Shown here: in pieces, positions 1 through 6,805 of the stretch
How the letters are laid out: every line of letters starts with the position of its first letter
Position numbering within the stretch: the first letter of the stretch is position 1
Assembly (NCBI GenBank): GCA_050697555.1
Contig: JBOHAD010000045.1
Coordinates: 1-19,833, forward strand
DNA length: 19,833 nt
Direction: 5' to 3'
From: DASQWP01 sp050697555
GTDB taxonomy: Bacteria > Actinomycetota > Thermoleophilia > Gaiellales > Gaiellaceae
The notes under the pieces: model-generated
Told to the model about the DNA's origin: nothing
Database searches by the model: none
Seen by the model: the letters and a program-made list of their open reading frames with translations, nothing else
Program-made: the position numbers and the translations under genes

Positions 1-335
1 GTCTCGGGCGCACGCGCCGCCAGGTCGCCCCGGCTCAGCGCCGTGGAGGCGCCGCGGACGCGCTCGAGCGAGCGCAGGATGGAGCCGCCGAGCAGGAAGG
101 CGGCCACGAGCGCGGCGGTCGAGCAGGCGACTGCGACGACGAGGATCGTGAGGTCGTGGCCGGAGTCGAACATGACGACGCCGGAGAGAAGCACCGCCGC
201 GAGAGGGAGGAGGACGGCGAGAAGCCCCAGGCCGGCGAGCTGGAGCCGCACGCTGGGGAGCCGGCGGAGGAGCAGGGCTGCGACGACGCCGGCGGCCAGC
301 GTGGCGAAGGCGACGACGAGGGCGAAGCCGATCAC
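1..335 (-). CDS. Sensor histidine kinase, N-terminal part (runs off window)
   Basis: Only the first 111 codons are in the window; the dimerisation/HisKA and ATPase domains lie beyond base 1. The GTG start overlaps the stop of the upstream response regulator gene (GTGA), a typical coupled two-component operon. Residues 1-22 are a hydrophobic helix, residues 35-55 a second and about 65-84 a third. The sequence that follows (SLERVRGASTALSRGDLAAR) has the character of a HAMP linker. The very short loops suggest a kinase sensing within or close to the membrane rather than through a large extracytoplasmic domain. The histidine kinase assignment rests on the response regulator partner and the TM-HAMP layout, because no catalytic motif is visible here. 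Confidence 0.75.
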   Translation of the reverse strand, partial: MIGFALVVAFATLAAGVVAALLLRRLPSVRLQLAGLGLLAVLLPLAAVLLSGVVMFDSGHDLTILVVAVACSTAALVAAFLLGGSILRSLERVRGASTALSRGDLAARAPE

Positions 336-1012
336 GGGTGGAAGCGGTAGCCGACGCCCCAGACCGTCTGGAGGAAGCGCGGGCGCGAGGGGTCGTCCTC
401 GATCTTCTCGCGCAGTCGGCGAATGTGCACCGTGACCGTGCCCGTGTCGAGCGCGGCCTCGTAGCCCCAGACGCGGTCCATCAGCTGGTCGCGCGAGAAG
501 ACCTGGCGCGGATGGTTGGCCATGAACCAGAGCAGGTCGAACTCCTTCGCGGTGAGACGCAGCGGATCGCCGTTCTTCGTCACCTCGCGCGTGGGCGCGT
601 CGATGTCGAGCTCGTCGAAGGAGAGCCGCTCGGCCTTGCCGACGCTCGGCGCCGTGCGGCGGAGGACCGTCCGCACCCGCGCGGCCAGCTCGCGCGGCGA
701 GAAGGGCTTCGTCACGTAGTCGTCGGCGCCGAGGTCGAGACCGACGATGCGGTCCGCCTCGTCTCCGCGGGCCGTGAGCATGATGACCGGGAGGTCCGAG
801 CGGGCGCGGATCCAGCGGCAGAGCTCGAGACCGTCCGTCCCCGGAAGCATCACGTCGAGGACGACGAGGCCCGGCGGCTCCGCCTCGACTAGGCGCCGGG
901 CCGTGTCGCCGTCGCCCGCCTCGAGCGTCCTGTAGCCCTCCCGCTCGAGGTACGAGACGACGACCTCGCGGACGATCGGCTCGTCGTCGACGACGAGGAC
1001 GGTCGTGCTCAT
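332..1012 (-). CDS. OmpR/PhoB-family response regulator
   Basis: This 226-aa DNA-binding response regulator has a receiver domain at residues 4-115. The acidic pocket is D9/D10, the phospho-acceptor is D53 in LDVMLPG, and the conserved lysine is in VTKPFSPREL. A winged-helix Trans_reg_C domain fills about 130-226, with the recognition region HIRRLREKIEDD and the usual terminal motif VWGVGYRF. Length and domain order are normal for the family. The downstream kinase overlaps it by 4 bases, so the two are almost certainly partners. The target genes are unknown. The spondin gene upstream is on the same strand but is separated by a strong hairpin, so it is probably a different transcript. Confidence 0.95.
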   Translation of the reverse strand: MSTTVLVVDDEPIVREVVVSYLEREGYRTLEAGDGDTARRLVEAEPPGLVVLDVMLPGTDGLELCRWIRARSDLPVIMLTARGDEADRIVGLDLGADDYVTKPFSPRELAARVRTVLRRTAPSVGKAERLSFDELDIDAPTREVTKNGDPLRLTAKEFDLLWFMANHPRQVFSRDQLMDRVWGYEAALDTGTVTVHIRRLREKIEDDPSRPRFLQTVWGVGYRFHP

Positions 1013-1051
1013 GGAGTCATTGTGAACGAGGCACGCTTACAAAAGGATGAA

Positions 1052-1080
1052 ATCCCGGGCCGCGAGCCGCAGCCCGGGAT
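1052..1080 (-). terminator. Probable intrinsic terminator after the spondin-domain gene
   Basis: Perfect 9-bp inverted repeat (ATCCCGGGC / GCCCGGGAT) with an 11-nt loop. On the minus strand it is followed by TTTCATCCTTTTG. It sits 20 bp after the stop of the spondin gene and about 40 bp before the response regulator start, so it should separate the two minus-strand transcripts. Confidence 0.7.
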
Positions 1081-1099
1081 CTCTCCGCAGGCGCGTCAG

Positions 1100-1780
1100 T
1101 CAGGAGACGCGCTCGATCGTGATCCTCGCGGCCGGACCTTCCCAGCCCCAGACAGCCGGGTCGAGGTCGCCGACTCCCTCGATGCCGGGGTGCATGCGGA
1201 TCAGCTCTCCCTCCGGGTCGCGCACGAAGGCGTTCCCGCAGCACGGCCCGGGGATGAAGGCGGCGAGCTCGTTGTTACGCTCGCTGCCGGCGTCGTAGGC
1301 CATGCGCCGGAGAGCGGCGCCCTGGCCGCGGACGTGGTACGAGTCCAGCCCGGTGAACGCGTCGTTCGTGTTCACGAGCATGGTGACGATGCTCAGGCGG
1401 TTGAACGTGCCCCTCGTCTCCACGGTGTAGGAACGAGACGCACCCGACGGGATCGGGCCGCCGGCGCCGGTGAACACGTCGTGAACCCCTCGGAGCTGGC
1501 CGAGCGCGGACTCGGCGGGAGCGTTGTTCGCGTCCTCGGCGATGGCCGCGACCGGATGGCTCGCGATCTCGCCGACGCTCCAGACGTCCGCCTTGCCCGA
1601 ATGGACGACGAAGAGCGGCGGTGAGAGCGGTTGCGAGCCGGGCGCGCCCGGGCCGGCCGGCGTGAGGTTCTCGATCGTCACCCGCCAGGTCTTCGTGCCG
1701 CCTCCGTCGGCCGCCGCGCCCGCTGTCAGGAGCCCGGTCGCCGCGAGCGCGACGAGCCCGAGCAGAAGGAGACGCTTCAT
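1100..1780 (-). CDS. Secreted spondin-domain protein
   Basis: This 226-aa protein has a clear Sec signal peptide (MKRLLLLGLVALAATGLL, cleavage probably after AGAAA near residue 24). The mature part reads like a bacterial spondin_N domain: WRVTIENLTP, LSPPLFVVHSG, then IASHPVAAIAED, and GGPIPSGASRSYTV in the middle. Bacterial members are exported proteins of poorly known function; the eukaryotic domain is an extracellular matrix and adhesion module. A vicinal Cys pair (GPCCGN) in the C-terminal third could form a disulfide or bind metal. The start is well supported by GAGGAGAG just upstream of the ATG. The gene is monocistronic by layout, with a terminator hairpin downstream. Confidence 0.8.
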   Translation of the reverse strand: MKRLLLLGLVALAATGLLTAGAAADGGGTKTWRVTIENLTPAGPGAPGSQPLSPPLFVVHSGKADVWSVGEIASHPVAAIAEDANNAPAESALGQLRGVHDVFTGAGGPIPSGASRSYTVETRGTFNRLSIVTMLVNTNDAFTGLDSYHVRGQGAALRRMAYDAGSERNNELAAFIPGPCCGNAFVRDPEGELIRMHPGIEGVGDLDPAVWGWEGPAARITIERVS

Positions 1781-1931
1781 GTTCTCTCCTCACGTGGTTG
1801 GCGCCGCGACCGTACGACCTCGAGCTTGCGAGACCCTTTCAGAGCGATTACGGCCTTCTTAATACGGGAGCTCGGTTTCGTAGCGGGCGACGGACGTGAT
1901 CGACGGCGTCGAAGGCTGGAAGGCCGCCGGC

Positions 1932-2675
1932 CTACCTCTCCTGCGGGAGGCTGACGAGCCCGCCTCGCACGTGGACGAGCCCGTCTCTGGCAAGCGCGTC
2001 GACGGCGTCGCAGTCGAGCTGCCCTAGCAGCCGCGGCCGCTCGGCGACCGCCCGGAGGACTCTCGCCCGCCGCTGCCGGAACGAGCCCTCGAAGCGGCCC
2101 TGCTTGCGTACCGGCTCGTAGCGACGTCCGCGGGAGGGGCATCTCGACGCGAGCGGGCAGACCGCACAGCGCGGGACGCGCGCCAGGCAGACGGTCGCGC
2201 CGAGATCCATGAGCGCCTGTCCGCACTCGGGGGCGAAGGCGTGACCGGTTCGCTCCTGCACGCGCTGGACGTTCGTGTCGGCAGGGAGCACGGGCTGCCC
2301 GAAAGCGAACGCGGCGACCGCGTCGGCCGTGTAGCGGCCCACGCCGGGGAGCTGCGTCAGGTCGTCCGGCCAGCCTTCCGCGGCGATGCTCTGCGCGGCC
2401 CGGTGCAGGTTGACCGCACGGCGGTTGTACCCCAGCCCCTGCCACGCCCGGATGACGTCGGCGAGCGGCGCGGCCGCGAGCGCCTCGGCGGTCGACCAGC
2501 GATCCACCCAGGCGAGATAGCGGGGGAGAACGCGCTCGACCTGCGTCTGCTGGAGCATGACCTCGGAGACGAGGATCGCGTACGGGTCGCGGGTCCTTCG
2601 CCAGGGCAGGTCGCGTCTGTTCTCCCGAAACCAGGCGAGGAGCGCGGCCTCCATGGACGGCGGCGAGTTCGGCAC
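1932..2675 (-). CDS. mutY: A/G-specific adenine glycosylase MutY, short form
   Basis: Base-excision repair glycosylase that removes adenine mispaired with 8-oxoguanine. Visible family motifs are the catalytic Glu38 in SEVMLQQTQV, the helix-hairpin-helix LPGVGRYTADAV (109-120), the catalytic Asp133 in LPADTNV, and a complete 4Fe-4S cluster motif (C163, C170, C173, C179; spacing C-x6-C-x2-C-x5-C). The protein is 247 aa against roughly 290-350 for many MutY proteins. After the cluster there are only about 65 residues, too few for the NUDIX-like 8-oxoG-sensing domain. A GTG start at 2675 is chosen because a TAGCGT -10-like box lies 6 nt upstream; an internal ATG at 2654 (Met8) is the alternative. 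Confidence 0.93.
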   Translation of the reverse strand: MPNSPPSMEAALLAWFRENRRDLPWRRTRDPYAILVSEVMLQQTQVERVLPRYLAWVDRWSTAEALAAAPLADVIRAWQGLGYNRRAVNLHRAAQSIAAEGWPDDLTQLPGVGRYTADAVAAFAFGQPVLPADTNVQRVQERTGHAFAPECGQALMDLGATVCLARVPRCAVCPLASRCPSRGRRYEPVRKQGRFEGSFRQRRARVLRAVAERPRLLGQLDCDAVDALARDGLVHVRGGLVSLPQER

Positions 2676-2681
2676 GGTCGG

Positions 2682-2687
2682 ACGCTA
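2682..2687 (-). promoter_or_regulatory. -10-like box for leaderless mutY
   Basis: TAGCGT ends 6 nt before the GTG start of mutY on the minus strand, with no Shine-Dalgarno between. The geometry fits a leaderless transcript starting at or next to the start codon. No convincing -35 box is seen. Confidence 0.35.
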
Positions 2688-2743
2688 ACGACTCGAGCGG
2701 CTCGCAGGAGGGCTCCGGGCCGGCCCGAGAGGACCATCGAGGC

Positions 2744-3015
2744 GTGGAGGCCGAGAAGGACAGCGCGGCCGCCGTCGAGCGGGTGATCGAGCGCTACAAC
2801 GACGCCTGGAACTGGCACGACGTCGACGCGATCGTGGCCATGCACGCCCCCGGCACACCCGCACGATCCAGAGAAATGGGCTCGTCGCCGAGCCGACGAG
2901 CGCCCGGCTCGAGTGGGAGGGGATCGACGTCTTCCCGATCGAGGACGGGCTGATCAAGCGGAAGGACGTCTACTCGGACTCGACGGCGATACTCCGTCAG
3001 GTCGGACTCTTGTAG
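2744..3015 (+). pseudogene. SnoaL/NTF2-like protein pseudogene (internal deletion plus frameshift)
   Basis: Two pieces of one small protein lie in different frames. The first, from GTG 2744, reads VERVIERYNDAWNWHDVDAI then VAMHAPG, the usual N-terminus of a SnoaL-like (NTF2 fold) protein. The second, in the next frame and ending at TAG 3013-3015, reads HTRTIQRNGLVAEPTSARLE, then WEGIDVFPIEDGLIKRKDVY and SDSTAILRQVGLL, the usual C-terminal half. Roughly 40-50 middle residues are absent and the join near 2850-2860 is out of frame, so no intact product is possible. SnoaL-like proteins are about 120-140 aa; the two halves total about 90 codons. No ribosome binding site is evident. The family call is good; the exact junction is not certain. 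Confidence 0.75.
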
Positions 3016-3018
3016 AGT
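3013..3018 (+). promoter_or_regulatory. -10-like box for leaderless hcp
   Basis: TAGAGT lies 9 nt before the hcp ATG and overlaps the stop codon of the pseudogene remnant. There is no Shine-Dalgarno. The spacing is identical to that of TACGAT before the gltX-like gene. Confidence 0.35.
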
Positions 3019-3027
3019 GCGGCCGCG

Positions 3028-3507
3028 ATGGCGGTCGGCTACTTCCTCAAGATCGACGGCATCGAGGGCGAGAGCGCCGACTCGAAGCACAAGGGCGAGA
3101 TCGAGCTGGCGTCGTTCAGCTGGGGTGTGACCCAGTCCGGATCACCCGCCCGAGGAGGCGGAGCGCGAGCCGGCAAGGCGCAGTTCCAGGACTTCCACTT
3201 CGTCGCGAGGACGAGTAAGGCCTCGCCCAAGCTCTTCCTCGCCTGCGCGAGTGGGGAGCACGTGAAGAGCGCGCTCCTCACCTGCCGGCGCGCCGGACAG
3301 GATCGGCTCGAGTTCCTCAAGTACAAGCTCTCCGACGTGCTGATCTCCTCGTTCCTGCTCGGCGGCTCGACGGCCGAGGAGCCGTTCGACCAGGTCAGCC
3401 TCAACTTCGCCAAGATCGAGATGGAATACGTTCCCCAGGGCAAAGCGGGCAAGGCGGGGGGTTCCGTCAAGGCGGCCTGGGACCTCAAGGCGAACAAGAA
3501 GATCTGA
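3028..3507 (+). CDS. hcp: Hcp-family (type VI tube-like) protein, orphan
   Basis: This 159-aa protein starts MAVGYFLKIDGIEGESADSK and continues IELASFSWGVTQSG, the standard N-terminus of the Hcp family. That family forms hexameric rings stacked as the inner tube of type VI secretion systems. The later blocks FQDFHFVARTSKASPKLFLACASG and FDQVSLNFAKIEMEYVPQ also fit Hcp, as does the length. The tail is Lys-rich (KAGKAGGSVKAAWDLKANKKI). No other T6SS gene (TssB/C sheath, TssK, ClpV, VgrG, membrane complex) is in the window. A canonical T6SS is not expected in a high-GC Gram-positive, so the role is open: secreted ring protein, part of another contractile device, or a domesticated carrier. It follows the SnoaL remnant directly and converges on the methyltransferase with a 3-bp gap. 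Confidence 0.85.
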   Translation: MAVGYFLKIDGIEGESADSKHKGEIELASFSWGVTQSGSPARGGGARAGKAQFQDFHFVARTSKASPKLFLACASGEHVKSALLTCRRAGQDRLEFLKYKLSDVLISSFLLGGSTAEEPFDQVSLNFAKIEMEYVPQGKAGKAGGSVKAAWDLKANKKI

Positions 3508-3510
3508 GCG

Positions 3511-4992
3511 TCAGCGGCCGCGGTCGAGGACGCCGAGCTCGAGTAGCCGGCGCACGACGGGGACGAGCTCCTCGCGTGCCTGGGCGGCGCTCAGCTCGTG
3601 TCCGCGCGCCGCTTCGTCGACGAGCTCGCCGAGCGGGCGGCGGCCGTCGCAGCCCGCGAGGACGTCGACGACCAGGCCGTCGACGGGTCCCCGGAACTCG
3701 AGTCCGTCCTCGAGCACGAGCAGCGTGCTCTCGACCTCGTAGCGGCCCGCGCGGATGCGCACGACCTGCTCCACGCGGTGCCGCTCCACGAGCCGGAAGG
3801 CACCCGAGAGGAGCGTGTGGTCGTCCGGGAGCGTCTCCAGGTAGTCCTGGTTCTCGAAGACGCGCAGGACCAGATCGCTGGAGGGGCCGATCGCGCTCTC
3901 GAGGACGTCGTCGGCCCGGATCCAGTTCCGTCCGCCCGCGCGCCGGCGCAGGATCACCGCCCCGTATGCGACGGAGTCGACGCCGAGCCGCTCGTAGTAG
4001 GCGAGCCAGCTGTCGAGCGCCCGCTCGTACTCGTCCGGTTCCTCCAGCTTGCGCGGGCTGTTCCACGTGGACGCGGCCGTGAGGGGATCCTCGCTCCCGG
4101 AGTGGAGCAGCCAAGCGTCGCAGCCGCCTCCGTCCAGCCAGCGCACGAGCGGCGCCCGCCAGTCTTCTCCCTGCCTGCGGATCCAGCTGACGAGGACGTG
4201 CGCGAAGCCGCCTTCCGCGAGGAGCTCGGGTGCACGGCGGACGGTCTCGCGAGAGATCGCGTCCCCTTCGAGCCCGCTGTCCCGGTAGAGATAGAGCGAC
4301 TCGGGCGAGACGACGTAGGGCGGGTTGCACGTGACGAGGTCGAAGCGCTCCGCCGCGACGGGCTCGAAGAGGTTCCCCAAACGGCACTCGACGTTCGCGG
4401 TGCCGTTCAGCAGCGCGTTGAAGGCGAGGAAGCGGAGCGCCCGGGGGTTGACGTCCGTCGCCACGACCCGATCGCTGTGGGCGGCCGCGAGAAGCGCCTG
4501 GACCCCGCAGCCGGCCGCCACGTCCGCGGCGGCGCCCACGTGTCTCCGCACGGTCAGGTTCGCCAGCGTCACGGACGGTGGGTGGACGCCGGCCACGTAG
4601 GCCGGCCCGCCTGCGTCGTCGCGGTCGCACGCGAGCACGAGCGGGTCGAAGGGCACCAGCCGGACACGCGCACGCGCCCGCGTCCCTTCGCCGGCCTCCT
4701 CGACGAGCCCCAGCCCGGCAGCCGTCTCGAGCTCGACCGGCGCGTGCGCGCGAGCGGCCTCAGCGCGCTCGACCGGGTCGCCCAGCCAGAAGAGCCGCAC
4801 GAGCGACGTGAGCGCCCCGGTTCCCGCCAGGCGCCGACGGTGCACCGGAAGGTCCGACCGGCGCACGCGCCGGCTCGCCTCCAGGCCGAGCGCCTCGCGG
4901 ATGTTCGAGGCGGTGTATCCGGCCGCGTCCAGAACGGCTCGGAAACGCGCAGTCTCCTCGGGGTGGTCGAGGACGAGTGGCCCCGCTTCCAT
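3511..4992 (-). CDS. Class I SAM-dependent methyltransferase with NPPY motif
   Basis: A 493-aa protein with a Rossmann-type methyltransferase in the middle. Motif I is ADVAAGCGVQALLAA (about 156-170), the acidic ribose-binding residue is D180 in VVATDVNPRAL, and the catalytic-type motif is CNPPYVVSP (NPPY 223-226). NPPY marks enzymes that methylate planar amide or exocyclic amino nitrogens, such as the PrmC/HemK and RsmC/RlmG groups. An N-terminal helical region (1-140) and a C-terminal winged-helix-like region (350-493) flank it. This layout is common in long actinobacterial methyltransferases whose substrate is not established. The ATG start is divergent from the gltX-like gene, only 38 bp away, so the two promoters must interleave; a TAGGCT box sits 20 nt upstream of this start. 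Confidence 0.8.
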   Translation of the reverse strand: MEAGPLVLDHPEETARFRAVLDAAGYTASNIREALGLEASRRVRRSDLPVHRRRLAGTGALTSLVRLFWLGDPVERAEAARAHAPVELETAAGLGLVEEAGEGTRARARVRLVPFDPLVLACDRDDAGGPAYVAGVHPPSVTLANLTVRRHVGAAADVAAGCGVQALLAAAHSDRVVATDVNPRALRFLAFNALLNGTANVECRLGNLFEPVAAERFDLVTCNPPYVVSPESLYLYRDSGLEGDAISRETVRRAPELLAEGGFAHVLVSWIRRQGEDWRAPLVRWLDGGGCDAWLLHSGSEDPLTAASTWNSPRKLEEPDEYERALDSWLAYYERLGVDSVAYGAVILRRRAGGRNWIRADDVLESAIGPSSDLVLRVFENQDYLETLPDDHTLLSGAFRLVERHRVEQVVRIRAGRYEVESTLLVLEDGLEFRGPVDGLVVDVLAGCDGRRPLGELVDEAARGHELSAAQAREELVPVVRRLLELGVLDRGR

Positions 4993-5015
4993 GACCTGCG
5001 GAGGTTGACAGAGCC

Positions 5016-5021
5016 TACGAT
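5016..5021 (+). promoter_or_regulatory. -10-like box for the gltX-like gene
   Basis: TACGAT lies 9 nt before ATG 5031 with no Shine-Dalgarno between, which fits a leaderless transcript. A perfect TTGACA at 5005-5010 is only 5 bp upstream of it, too close to act as its -35. Confidence 0.35.
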
Positions 5022-5030
5022 CCGGGGGCG

Positions 5031-6074
5031 ATGGTCCGCGTCCGCTTCGCGCCCAGCCCCACCGGCTCCCTGCATCTCGGAAGCGCTCTCACCGCCGTCG
5101 CGAACCGGCGCTTCGCCGACGAGGGCGGCGGCGTCATGGTGCTCCGCATCGACGACACGAACGTCCAGGACGCGGGCGCGGCGGAGTCGGCGATCGCCGA
5201 GGACCTCGGCTGGCTCGGGATCGCAGTCGACGAGGGGCCGATCCGGCAGAGCGAGCGCCTCGAGCGGCACCGTGAGGCGGCTCGCGAGATCGGCGCCGAA
5301 GACGATGCGGGTGCGGTCCGGTTCGGGCGCGTCACGCTGCTCCGACCGGACGGGCGCCCGACCTACCACCTCGCCAGCGTCGTCGACGACGTCGACCTCC
5401 GGATCACGCACGTCATCCGCGGCAAGGATCACCTCTCGAACCGCCACCTCCACGAAGAGCTCGCTCGGACTCTCGGCGCCGAGCCCCCCGAGTTCGTCCA
5501 CCACGGCCTTCTCGTGGGCGCCGACGGGCGCAAGCTCTCGAAGCGCCACGGCGCCGCCTCGCTGGCCGACCTCCGTGAGCAGGGGATCCCACCGGAGGCG
5601 GTGCGCTCGTATCTCGAGGAGCTCGGGCTTCCGCGTGGCGACGTCCACTTCGATCCGGCGCGTCTGCGCCGGCTGGCGGTGGAGGCGATCGCGGCCCTCC
5701 CGGACGAGGAGCTCGTGCGCCGCCTCGAGATCCCGCCCGCGCTCGTCCCGGCGGTTCGCGGCGCGCACGATCTCGCCGAGGCGAGGCGGATCGCCGACGG
5801 GCTCCTCACGGCGCCCGAGCCGTCCTCCACGAACGCGCCGGAGACGCTCGAGCGGTTCCGCGAGCTCCGAGTGGGCGCGAACGACGACCTCGAGGCGGCC
5901 GGAGCGAAAGCCGTTCTCCGCGAGCTCAAGGCCGTGGGCGGCGACCTCCGCGCGCTGCGACTCGCCCTCACCGGCGCCGAGCGCGGCCCCGAGCTCTGGG
6001 CCGTGCTGCTCGCTCTCTCGCGCGACGAGGCTCTCCGCCGCACCGACGCCGCGCTCGGGGTTCGCGGCGGCTGA
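5031..6074 (+). CDS. gltX: Glutamyl-tRNA synthetase family protein, compact
   Basis: Class I aminoacyl-tRNA synthetase of the GluRS family, which charges tRNA with glutamate. The N-terminus RFAPSPTGSLHLGSALTAVA carries the HIGH-type signature (LHLG). The core motifs PTYHLASVVDD and VIRGKDHL follow, and the KMSKS loop is KLSKRHGAAS. The C-terminal third retains a helical anticodon-binding-type domain ending LTGAERGPELWAVLLALSRD, which argues against GluQ-RS (that lacks this domain). At 347 aa it is far below the usual 460-490. The shortening lies mainly between RQSERLERHREAA and the block VTLLRPDGRPTYHLA, where the acceptor-binding/Cys-containing insertion normally sits. It could be the sole GluRS of a streamlined lineage, or a paralogue with a changed substrate. 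Confidence 0.8.
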   Translation: MVRVRFAPSPTGSLHLGSALTAVANRRFADEGGGVMVLRIDDTNVQDAGAAESAIAEDLGWLGIAVDEGPIRQSERLERHREAAREIGAEDDAGAVRFGRVTLLRPDGRPTYHLASVVDDVDLRITHVIRGKDHLSNRHLHEELARTLGAEPPEFVHHGLLVGADGRKLSKRHGAASLADLREQGIPPEAVRSYLEELGLPRGDVHFDPARLRRLAVEAIAALPDEELVRRLEIPPALVPAVRGAHDLAEARRIADGLLTAPEPSSTNAPETLERFRELRVGANDDLEAAGAKAVLRELKAVGGDLRALRLALTGAERGPELWAVLLALSRDEALRRTDAALGVRGG

Positions 6075-6093
6075 GCGCGGGTAACGCGAAGGC

Positions 6094-6669
6094 GTGCGCA
6101 GCGCGTCCTGGACCTACGAGGTTCCCCCGCTGGCCGGCGGTGCCGCGGGGCTCGAGGACTACGCGGTCGAGACGGCGGAGGGCGAGTTTCTCGGCAAGGT
6201 CAAGACCGTTCTCCGGCGCGGTGAGGACACATACGTGGTCGTCGAGAGCGGCCTGCCCCTCGCCCGGACGCTGCACGCCGTCCCGTGGGACGACATCGCG
6301 GGCGTCGATCACGCCGCGGTCACCGTGCGGCTCGGCCGCTCTCCCGCCGAGCTCGCCTCCGCGCTCGAGCTCGACCCCGGGAAGGCGGTCGAGGGCGAGG
6401 GCGCGGAGGCTGTTCGGGTCCTGGACGTGCCCGGCGAGGGGACCTCCATGGCGGATCCCGACGCGCCCGGCCCCGTCGATCGGCCCACGTACGCCGGCCT
6501 GCTCGTCTTCGCCCTCCTCGGCGTCTTCTCCGCGCTCGTCCTCGTCCTCTTCGCCATGACCACGGACTTCACGTGGCAGTTCGCGCTCTTCCTCGTCCCG
6601 GTGATCCTGCTCGGCGCCTCGGGCGTGCTCGCCTACCGTTTCTTCCGCCGCCCGTCCGGCCCGGTCTAG
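6094..6669 (+). CDS. PRC-barrel domain protein with two C-terminal membrane helices
   Basis: A 191-aa protein starting at GTG 6094, 19 bp after the gltX-like gene. Residues 20-80 (DYAVETAEGEFLGKVKTVLR to GVDHAAVTVRL) match a PRC-barrel: a short small-barrel domain that begins with a G-x-x-x-G-x-V-like turn and ends in a VPWDDI strand. Residues 133-154 and 161-184 are two hydrophobic helices forming a hairpin in the membrane, ending in a basic tail (YRFFRRP). PRC-barrel proteins serve in RNA processing (RimM) and in membrane-associated or regulatory roles. This one probably presents the barrel to the cytoplasm, but its function is unknown. It could be cotranscribed with the synthetase. Confidence 0.75.
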   Translation: MRSASWTYEVPPLAGGAAGLEDYAVETAEGEFLGKVKTVLRRGEDTYVVVESGLPLARTLHAVPWDDIAGVDHAAVTVRLGRSPAELASALELDPGKAVEGEGAEAVRVLDVPGEGTSMADPDAPGPVDRPTYAGLLVFALLGVFSALVLVLFAMTTDFTWQFALFLVPVILLGASGVLAYRFFRRPSGPV

Positions 6670-6740
6670 TGCCCCGCCCAGCAATGCGCGCCTGCTTCTG
6701 ACCCGCGATCACGCGGCGCCAGAGCCCTCCATCGCCCTTA

Positions 6741-6759
6741 CCAAGGCTTCTGGCCTTGG
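6741..6759. terminator. Bidirectional terminator-like hairpin
   Basis: Perfect 7-bp inverted repeat CCAAGGC / GCCTTGG with a 5-nt loop, in the 136-bp gap between the convergent PRC-barrel and LysR genes. Weaker pairing of the flanks (about 6721-6733 with 6770-6781) could extend it. No clear U-tract is present on either side. Confidence 0.45.
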
Positions 6760-6805
6760 CTGCGCGCGAGATGGGGACTCTGGCTTGGTGCTCGCGACCC
6801 AGAAG

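Noticed and set aside
5005..5021. TTGACA plus TACGAT as a complete promoter for the gltX-like gene
   Set aside because: The two hexamers are only 5 bp apart, so they cannot be -35 and -10 of one promoter.
3598..6084. Very long plus-strand open frame across the methyltransferase and gltX-like genes
   Set aside because: Typical GC-rich shadow frame antisense to the methyltransferase; Arg/Ser/Pro-rich with no family motifs.
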